Origin: Euptelea pleiosperma
Taxonomy: Eukaryota > Streptophyta > Magnoliopsida > Ranunculales > Eupteleaceae
Length of the DNA: 64,000 bases
Assembly (NCBI GenBank): GCA_035048495.1
Contig: CM068541.1
Span: 9,679,929 to 9,743,928 of the forward strand
Reading direction: 5' to 3'
The first letter of the stretch is position 1. Each line of letters begins with the position of its first letter. Shown one piece after another: positions 56,272 through 64,000 of the stretch. The notes under the pieces are model-generated. The model was not told the DNA's origin. It did no database searches and was given only the letters and a program-made list of their open reading frames with translations. The position numbers were made by a program, and so were the translations under genes.

Positions 56272-59200
56272 ACACCATCCTCTTAATCCTACATTACAAT
56301 CAAGATTTTAATATTAGATTCTGTTTAGCACTACTTACCTCAATGGCCCTTATAATTAGGTAGCTCAACTTTGAATGTGGTTGGTGATTCCTCTCCATCT
56401 AAAATAAGTTGCTACATTCGTGTCTTGAAGCCAGCCATCTCATTATTTCCGCAGTCTACTGTTAGTTCTGTTGTTAGGTGGTTATGGGTTTTATGGCTTA
56501 GGTCCTTGCTCTTTTCCAGATGATAATTGTCTGTTTCGAAAACTAACACAATAGAGAACTGGGGAAGTAGCTGGTCAAAAGGTTACCCCAGTGAACCATG
56601 ACGTCATAAGGCGTAAAAAAAATAATTCTAAAACTAAAAATGAAAGGGGACTGGTTTAACCACCCTAGGTTGAACGGTTTTTCAGTTCAACCTGCTGTGA
56701 TGATTCGTTTAATGATTGATAATGTTTTTTGAATAAAATTCTCGATCGATGTTCACCCGGACTGGTTGAATTGGTTATCATAATCTAGGTTGGTTGTCAC
56801 ATTGTAATTTATAGAGCGAACGCATTTAGGCTTCATAAAATTGATATCTCTATGGTTGATGACATTTCCTCTTTTATCAGTTCCTGTGACTTTTAAAAGG
56901 AACACATATTTAATTATCCTTTGGCAGGCTTTTCTATGTCTAGTTTGCTCTTTTATTCTTTTGGCGGTTCATCATTTTTACTTTTTTCAAATATGGACTC
57001 CACTTTTGACAGAAATGAAATGACTGCACGATGAATTTAGATACTCCTCTCTAATAAGCTTAATTGTTTACCAGTTCCTGCCTGCCAAAAAAGTTAAAGA
57101 GAAGGCCAGGAAGCTGAGAAATACTCTCCCTGCAGATATGCTGTCCAGCACCACATCTAAAAATATACTTGCTATGACATTTAGACAAGTAGTCTTGCAA
57201 CGGATATGGAGCTTTGAACTGGTATTATTTGGCCCTGGAGCCGAGAGAAATATGGGGGATCTTGAAAATCAAAGAGAGGTTAGATAGCCTTCCTTATCTC
57301 TTATGCTTCTTTCTTTTCTTAAATGTCTATCACACTCTGCAATGTCATATCGTCCATTCTGCAGGTACCACATGGTACTGATAGGTTCAATTTTCTTATG
57401 CTTTTCATATCAGCAGGTCTCGTCATTTTGCACCCTAAGCTCATCGGATGAACGGGTTCTTTCTGTGCTTGCAGAAGCTGTTTGCATGTCTGCTTTTGAA
57501 AGCACTGAAAGGGATGTCCGTGAGAACTCTCTGGGTACAACTTCAAACAATATTTCCCGTTGGTTTCACAAGCCTAGAAAGGTTGCATCAAAGGACTCCT
57601 CAGTTTTCATATATGAAATATTTCAAGATGAGATAGTTGAAAATGCTAAGAAAGTTTTAGAAAATTCTAAAACAAAGGCAAATTATAATCTTAGAGAAAT
57701 GAAAAGGCAGCACCGGTGGTGGACATCATCAACATATTCAAAATTGGAAAAAATTGGTGGTCCTGACTTCGAGTTCAGTACTTGGACGAGCGAGTATGTA
57801 CCTGCATACATGCTTCAAATTGATGCTGATAAACTTAAGAATGTAAAGTTTGAAGCATGGAAGAAGTCTGCAGAGAATAGGTGGGAAGTTCTTTTGACCC
57901 ACTCCCAAATGGTATTTTATTCTTTCCTTGCATCCTTGGCCTTCTATTTGTAGTGTACATTGTAGAACTTCTCTATTTTATAATGTCTGTTAAACATCAA
58001 GGAGGAGCATATGTTATGTCTTACATTTCATGTCTTCGCAAGGTATCTTTAAATTTATATGAATGCCTCTTAATCGGAGCCAAGAAAATAAATTCGATTT
58101 TGAGGTTTTCGACCAGCCTATAAATGGAAATATTTCGATCAGTGTGGAAATAATACATTTTTCATGGTAATGATGGAAATATTGTGGAAGTGATGGAAAC
58201 ATTGTGGAAAGTTTGGTAAATGATAAAATAAGCATAAAAGCACACTCATAAGCTATCAAATCATAATATATAACCACATGGATTGTGAAAATGAATGACC
58301 ATGGCGTTTTGTAACATGCTAAGATAGATATTGGAAAGTTTGACTATTAAGAATAACTATAATAATAAATGGAAATGATTATTGTTAGAAGTAAAGTCCT
58401 AGGGTTTGAGAGAAGAAAGAGAAGAGAGAGAGAGAGAGAGTCACAAACTAGTGTAGCTTGGCCTCCTCGTTGTGATATATATATATATCCTAGTTACTTA
58501 AGTGGTGTGGGCTCACTTGCATTAATAGAACATATGAGCCCAACACACTACAATGACTACATAAAGCCCAACTATGTAATATAGACATAAAGAAATAAAC
58601 TAAGAACTCTAACACTCCCCCCTCAAAATGGAGTATGCAAATCAAACATGCCCAGCTTGATACATAGAGTAGAAAAGGGATTCCTAGGCAAGGCCTTTGT
58701 AAGAATATCTCCCAACTGATCTACTGACTTAATATATGAAGTTATGATCCATTTGTGTAACACCTTGTCACGGATAAACTGACAATCAAACTCGATGTGC
58801 TCTGTCTGCTCATGAAACACTGGATTGCTAGCAATATAGCTACCAACCTAATTATGTCGTGGGGCATGCATAAACTGACTAACTACTCCAACAACAAAGG
58901 TGATGTTTGGATGGGTTACAGTAAGGTAAATCAGCTTACCAACTAACCGAGATAAGGGACGAGTGGCAGTAAGGTAAATCATCTTACCAACACATATAAT
59001 GACACATGGTCGTGGGGCCTGCATGGAGATGAGATAAGGGATGATTTTTGGTGAGTTTGTTCTCCTCACCATAGAGATCATCCTCACTAGAAATCATCCC
59101 TTTCTAAACTTCTTACTCTATCAAATGGGGACTTAAAGTCAATGGTGAAAACAGATGATCTAGACTTTTTCAACTTGCATTCCACATTTCATAAGGCTTC

Positions 59201-62200
59201 AAATGTTGGAATGGGTTGATTTTTGGTGAGGATGATTGGTGAGGAAATTATTCTCACAAAAATCAGCCCTTAACTCATCTCCATGCGGAGCCCAAGACCG
59301 TGTGTCATTATATGTGTCACAAAACCATGTGTCAACCTATCCCAACACACACACTTGGTGGATAATTTCCTCACTATGGACTCATGGAGATCATCCTCAC
59401 AAAACATTAGTCCATTCAAACATTTAAAGCCTTTGAAATGTGGAATGCAAGTTGAAAGATATTGGATCGTCCATTTTCACCCTTAACTATAAGTCCACAT
59501 TTGATAAGGTTAGAAGTTTCAGAAAGGGTTGATTTCTTGTGAAGATGATCTGTATGATGAGGATATCATCCTCACAAAAAAATCAGCCGTTAACTCATCT
59601 CCATGTGGCCCCCATGATTGTGCGTCATTATATGTGTTGAAAAATATTATTTGGACACAGCTTGCATGTAGTTTTTGTTTTAGATGTACTGCTCTTCCAG
59701 GATTTGATAAAACCTTAAGAGTAAAATCATCACTATAGTTTTACCAATTCAAAAGCACGTGGGTTTTGTATCTTGGAATGAGGACATATGGGTATGGGTT
59801 GTCTGATACAACAATTTGTAGGCGATTGTACAGTGATTTACGGATGTTAATAAAATAGAAATATGGATATCATGGTTGTCAACATGTATTTATGGAGCTG
59901 TGTTTTGATGACTAGCGCGAGTCAGCAAGTTTGCTGATTAGTGCCTCTCCACTTGACAATTGCCCATGACAACCGCTGACAACACTGTTTCAACAAAAAA
60001 AGGTTTAAATTCCACAAATTGAAAACAGGGGTGTCAGGTGTATTTGTCAAGTGGATAGGCGCTGACTAGTGCTAGTTGTCAAAAGTGTTCTCGTGCTTCT
60101 GCAGTTGAAACCCTGCTTGTGTATATATGCGTGTATGTGTGAGTGTGTGTGCATATTACTAATTCATACATTACATGCATAGATCTACTTCTAATTAAAG
60201 ATTGAGCACATATACACAATAGTACTACTGACTATGTACATATTACTAGTTCATTACATGCATCCACATACTAATATTTAGTGATTGAGCATATGGATAT
60301 CCATATCCTTTTGGTGTTTGTGTCATGTTTGTCTCTTACTCTGTGTAAGTGTTCAAGCTCTTATGTTTTTGAGGCTAAAATTATTTCAAATAGGATCTTG
60401 GTGTCCTCTGTTATAGTGGCCCAAGAGTGGGCACAATTTCATCTATTCCTGGAAATATTGTGAGTTTTGAGAAAGTGTTGATGAGGCTTTAGCTTGCTGA
60501 ATTTGCTTGTGCTAGCATTTCTTGGCATATTGAAACTATCTTAAGGATAATTGTTTTTTGATAATTTGATGTGTTTTTTGTTCGAATAACTCAAATTCAA
60601 GAGTTTTGCAGGTTGGATTGGCTGACATTCTAGATATGTACTATGAAGATCTTTACACTCTCCCAGATAAACAGCTTCCTTGTAGTTTGGTTGCAGATTT
60701 TACAAACTTATCAAATAATAAGGTACTAAATGCATTTTGTATTTACTGTTTTTCATGGTAACTGTATGGTACCCAAATGCGTTACGTATTTATCGTTTTT
60801 CTTGGTAACTGTAAGGTAGAGTTGACAATTACCTTGATTTCGTATGGTCGGGAATGGCTGATTCCTGAGCCACATGAGAATAAGAAGGCAGTTTAATACT
60901 ACACCTGAGTATGTGCTACAGTTTTACCATTATTAGTCATTATTTTATCGTGTTTCGAGTTTTATTACACAAGGTTTTCCCTGAATGGTTATCCTAGCGG
61001 AAATATTACCGTAGCATTTTGAGCTTGGGTATTTTTTGTTTTTTTTGAAGGTAACCTTGGGTAGTTGGTTTCTTTTATTGCAGAGATTCACTTCTTTGTG
61101 GAAAATGCTATCTATCACCCTTGCCAGTGGATTGTTTGTGGTTTGTATCAGTATTCTAGCTCAATTTCATTGGCCTCGCTTTGACAAGGCCAGAAGATCT
61201 ATCACAGAACATTGTTCAATTCCATTGTCTGAAACTGACTGCTCCTGGCATCAGTCCTTGGAAGCCACTGAGGTACATAACCATGGACCATTATAGTTGT
61301 GGACCAGTTTACCAGGTTTAGTTTACAAATATTTTCTATTACTGGTTGTCAAAGTATTGCAGGGGCCTTTTTGTACATTGGGGCCCATCCCTTTGTTCTC
61401 TTTAATAAATATCTTCATTACTCATAACAAAAGAAATATTTTACTATCAAGAGAGAAGAAATTATTATATTCTTAAAAGTCTCCTAAGCCTAAGTCTGGA
61501 CGACTCAGCTTGCCGAACACCCAAAATTGAATAAATCTCTCCTATATTACTTTATTTATTTGGTTATTGTTGGATAATCTGTTATTTTTATGTTTGCAAA
61601 GATCATCAGAAAACCACTCATCTGCCATTAATGATGCTTTGAAGTTGGTTTTAATGGAGGTTGCCGGAGCTTATTGTTTTTATTAAACTGACGAGCACAA
61701 TGTTTTCCCTTGGATTAGAGCACCCCGTTCGAGTGGCCGTGGTAGATTCCAGGAGGGTGACTCCCCCTAACAGCTACAACTCATGTAGGATTCATGCTCT
61801 TGGAAGACTTCCCAATAGATCTTATCCACCTTGGCGCTTCTTAACCATTCATATTCCAGGGAAACAATCTCCATCTCCATTCCCAATCTGACGAACCTAG
61901 CGCTTCCAACTTTCCATCCTGTAGTTAATGACCGTAGCTATAAGGAGGTCGCAGAGATTAACAAATGGCCTCGTGGTGGGGGTTGATAGGTATTGGACAG
62001 TTCCGGCGGGAGTTAAAGTAAGAACCATGTACAGTGACCCGTCCCTTTCTTTTTCCTTACTGATTATGAAGCTAAGAGAATGTTATAAGGAAAAAGGAAC
62101 GTTGGATCAGCCTTCTTGTTGCTCGATGGATGGTTTCCAGGAACTGGATGCTCCATCGAATGAAAGACTCAGGGTAGGAGGTGGATAAGAGACTGTTTGG

Positions 62201-63608
62201 CCTTCCCCTCCAGTGGGGCTGGTGTTCTCAGCTTAGGCCAAGGCATAGAGCAGGTTGGAGGCCATCTCTGCGCTGTAAAGATGTCCGAGCGGACAAGGAT
62301 GGGGCCGACGTGGATGCTAGTAAGGTCTCATCTTGTGTTGAGGAGAGGTTTAAGGTGTGGTGGGGGTTCATTTCCACCTTGTGAATGCCTTCAAATATCA
62401 GACCCAAGTAGAAATACGGTGAGGGAGATTGGACATAATTATCATCAGGCTGTTTCAATAACAGCCATAGAGGACACGTTTTGAACTTTCGTTCTGTTTT
62501 TCAAATAAAGGCTGCAAAATGATTTAGTAGGCAGCACATGTTTGGTGTGTCTTTTACTGATGACCCGAAGTACTAAGACACCTGGGAGCTAAAGGCAACG
62601 AATACTCAGGCGTGGAGTTGGTATCTGACTGGTCAACACCACGTGGAAGTTCATTTATCCTCTCCCTCACTAAGGGCCACAAATTCATTGGACGCTGGGG
62701 ATATGTCTACTCGTGGTCTCGCTGGGTTTTTGAATATATATAATAGAGGGTGATATTGGACGAGGATGGTGGGGCCCACATGCATAACATGGATATGGAT
62801 GTTGAGTTCTGAAGGGAAACTGTTTTAATATTCTTTGTTCAGCCTCAAAGGGATTGGAAGGTTTGTCTAGGAAAGGAAAGGAGATCGAGGGAGATTCTCA
62901 CGAGGTCCAGCAACTATAGTTCTTTAGATGAGAGCCTTAAGTTCACAAGTGCCATTATAAAGTTTATGAAGATTCTGTTGGTCATCCTTTCCACCATCTA
63001 TCAGTAGTTGGACTGTTGGAGATGGTTTAACACATTGGTTCTTCAATCGAATTCTGAGGAGGATCGCCTAGAATAATCATTTCTTTTTGACAAGTATCGC
63101 TTAGAATCATCATAGCAACCAATATTGATTAAAAAAACGGTTGCCTATGTTGCTTTTGTTGTGCTCTTTCTACACACCTCAGCAGGATGCACCAGGGAAA
63201 ATCTTCCACTTAAAGATTCAACCTTGTTTTTCTGCAGTTATTACTTTCACCACTTTCTTTCTTGTTTTCATTTCACCAACTTTTCTTCTAATATTTGAAG
63301 CTTCTGATGGATAGTTGGAAGGTCTGTGCATCTCAATTGTCAAAAAGATCAAGGACTCGGTTGGTTGGCCTGGGGATATAATAACAGATACAGATCTTGG
63401 TGCTTGGACTGGGGAACTCCCAAGTTATTTGAGGTTGCGTGATGCGGATCTAATTCAAGAGGTTGTTTCCAGCAATGGAGAAGATACTGCAGTACATTCC
63501 GTTGGAGGTGTACCGACTCCAACAGATTTGTCCAGTATTACAGCATCTGTGTCTGAGAGAAGTAATTCCGACATGAAAACATCTGCACAGGACATTGCTA
63601 GTTATCAG
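52041..63608 (+). CDS. Conserved plant protein of unknown function, predicted plastid-targeted and membrane-anchored (3' end outside window)
   Basis: Six exons are supported: 52041-52478, 57075-57278, 57417-57911, 60612-60722, 61084-61272 and 63315-63608. All are phase 0 with GT-AG borders, giving 577 residues so far (146+68+165+37+63+98). The donor after 63608 shows the gene continues beyond 64000. The first ~50 residues are rich in Ser, Pro, Arg and Phe with few acids, like a chloroplast transit peptide. Recognisable blocks are VVETLFPGPSDEHSTISTRL (exon 1), FLPAKKVKEKARKLRNTLPA (start of exon 2), TWTSEYVPAYMLQIDADKLK and WEVLLTHSQM (exon 3), and VGLADILDMYYEDLYTLP (exon 4). Residues 424-444 (MLSITLASGLFVVCISILAQF) form one membrane helix. 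These blocks look like a conserved uncharacterised land-plant protein; no enzyme motif is visible and I assign no function. Introns of 4.6, 2.7 and 2.0 kb are full of transposon debris. Confidence 0.85.
52479..54951 (+). other. First part of intron 1 of the plastid-protein gene
   Basis: AT-rich intronic sequence without recognised exon or element ends. Poly-T and poly-A runs lie near 54298 and 54336. Confidence 0.6.
54952..55288. mobile_element. MITE, CTATGTAACAAGG family, intronic copy
   Basis: It starts CTATGTAACAAGGGCACTC, with GTGTCGGACACC subterminal on the left and GTCCGACACTTCG and GGACACCGACGCACG on the right. The right end has decayed to CGTTACAAAG. Same orientation as 37571-37938. 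Confidence 0.65.
55504..55720. mobile_element. Palindromic MITE with GCATGGAGAG arms
   Basis: TTGCATGGAGAGGACTATATGG and GGATCCTTTCTC at the left mirror GAGAAAGGATCC and ATGGTTCTCTCCATGCAGTT at the right; the outer ATTAAAAAAGA mirrors TCTTTTTAAAT. The boundaries are approximate and no target duplication was read. Confidence 0.6.
56233..56268. repeat. (TC)18 microsatellite followed by AG
   Basis: Thirty-six bases of perfect TC repeat end in CAG, which resembles a strong polypyrimidine tract and 3' splice site within intron 1. No conserved coding block follows it. Confidence 0.9.
57912..58382 (+). other. First part of intron 3 of the plastid-protein gene
   Basis: AT-rich intronic sequence between the exon 3 donor and the copia LTR; nothing else was recognised. 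Confidence 0.5.
58383..58990 (-). mobile_element. 3' remnant of a copia element in intron 3, opposite strand
   Basis: On the minus strand, RNase H-end fragments (QFIRDKVLHKWIITSYIKS, with KALPRNPF nearby, at 58820-58623) are preceded by a reverse-transcriptase C-terminal piece (58950-58848). They are followed by a polypurine tract and an LTR at 58614-58383 that begins TGTTAGAGTTC and ends TTCTAACA. Everything upstream is missing. The LTR carries GA and AT microsatellites. Confidence 0.75.
58991..59640. repeat. Palindromic GTGAGGATGATC MITE plus a half copy
   Basis: 58991-59318 has arms ATATAATGACACATGGTC and CCGTGTGTCATTATATGTG, with inner GATGAGATAAGGG and its inverse CCCTTAACTCATC. It truncates the copia remnant. 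59385-59640 is a second, one-armed copy. Both belong to the family at 27690-28416. Confidence 0.6.
59943..60060. mobile_element. Mini-MITE, GCCTCTCCACTTGAC family, with 10-bp flanks
   Basis: The 118-bp element has ends GCCTCTCCACTTGACAA and TTGTCAAGTGGATAGGC. It is flanked by GCTGATTAGT (59933-59942) and GCTGACTAGT (60061-60070), one mismatch. The 9-11 bp range suggests a Mutator-like origin. Partner of 5558-5653. Confidence 0.7.
60061..60611 (+). other. End of intron 3 of the plastid-protein gene
   Basis: It contains a TGTGTG-rich stretch at about 60118-60150 and two diverged direct repeats (TACATGCAT, then CTAATA) at 60160-60280. It ends at the TTTTGCAG acceptor. Confidence 0.5.
61273..63314 (+). 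other. Intron 5 with an anonymous, relatively GC-rich insertion
   Basis: From about 61640 to 62800 the base composition rises and several overlapping frames run for 60-95 codons in both halves, unlike the surrounding intron. I recognise no domain; a decayed retroelement is possible. No terminal repeats were found. The remainder is ordinary AT-rich intron, and the exon 6 acceptor (GGATAG) has a weak pyrimidine tract. Confidence 0.4.
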
Positions 63609-64000
63609 GTATATTCATTGGTTTCTTATTTTCTATTCCTTATAAAGGTAACTTATAACTGTAGAAAGTTTTTTAAGAAGACAATTAGGACCTACCAATG
63701 CATCTTTCCCTTCAATCTAAACAAGACCTAATGGGAGGATTATTAGCTTCCTAAGAATATAAGTTTGTGATGACAAGAAAAACCAACGAAAGAGAGAGAG
63801 AAAAAATCATTTAGGAGAGAAACTACTTGTGAATCTTAATGATGTAATGTGTACGCACATGTTTAAACTCCAAACTATGCAACTTATATCAACTAAGCTA
63901 TCACACTAACCAAAAGTCCTGCTGAGAAATGTACGAAGAATACTTCTACTGTGCTAAGATACGTAAAAAGTATATTCTAACCGTGCTAAGTAATGTAAAT
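63609..64000 (+). other. Start of intron 6 of the plastid-protein gene
   Basis: It begins GTATATTC after the last visible exon and runs off the window. No further exon was recognised. Confidence 0.6.

Larger units (their letters stand above)
55289..57074 (+). other. Second part of intron 1 of the plastid-protein gene
   Basis: It holds the MITE at 55504-55720, an end remnant of the CTATGTAACAAGG family at 56161-56205 and a (TC)18 run at 56233-56268. The true acceptor TTACCAG is at 57068-57074. Confidence 0.6.

Overview
The window is nuclear DNA of a flowering plant. The evidence is spliced genes with long AT-rich GT-AG introns, a plant-only VOZ transcription factor, a plant-type phenolic O-methyltransferase, a predicted plastid-targeted protein, Ty1/copia remnants with a plant-type primer site, and dense small inverted-repeat elements (MITEs). 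I cannot fix the species. Six protein genes are supported, and everything else is repeat or anonymous spacer.

Layout. 1-4.2 kb is repeats only. 4.28-6.45 kb (minus strand) holds a complete two-exon O-methyltransferase of 357 aa. 6.5-14.6 kb is a MITE field containing a 982-bp-period duplication and a Mutator-like foldback element nested in a Tourist-like MITE. 14.68-15.09 kb (minus) is an intronless canonical histone H3.1. 15.3-18.8 kb is repeats. 19.07-24.51 kb (plus) is a four-exon OPA3-like gene of 170 aa with a 4-kb first intron. 24.5-29.4 kb is repeats. 29.77-32.91 kb (plus) is an intact four-exon VOZ gene of 481 aa. It is followed at 35.08-36.22 kb by a second, diverged copy of its exons 3 and 4 inside a tandem duplication of about 3 kb. 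37.4-41.4 kb is a MITE and a decayed copia element. 41.4-45.3 kb is remnants. 45.38-46.50 kb (minus) is a three-exon ELOF1 gene of 88 aa, probably with a distal 5' UTR exon near 49 kb. 49.2-51.8 kb is nested MITEs. 52.04 kb to beyond the right edge (plus) is a long gene for a conserved plant protein of unknown role. Six exons (577 codons) lie in the window, with TE-filled introns.

The genes do not form a pathway; they are independent plant loci. The most interesting feature is the VOZ locus. Exons 3 and 4 are duplicated with identical exon-3 length, splice phases and splice sites, so exon 2 could in principle splice to either cassette. Cassette B has a one-base deletion that trims its C-terminus. 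The second theme is a set of MITE families whose target-site duplications can be read directly (8-bp hAT-like, 9-10-bp Mutator-like, TWA Tourist-like). Members lie close to the promoter of five of the six genes, and in one case a TE end lies 29 bp from a TATA box. I saw no CRISPR array, no convincing tRNA or rRNA gene and no organelle insertion. All intron and TE boundaries are by eye from one sequence.
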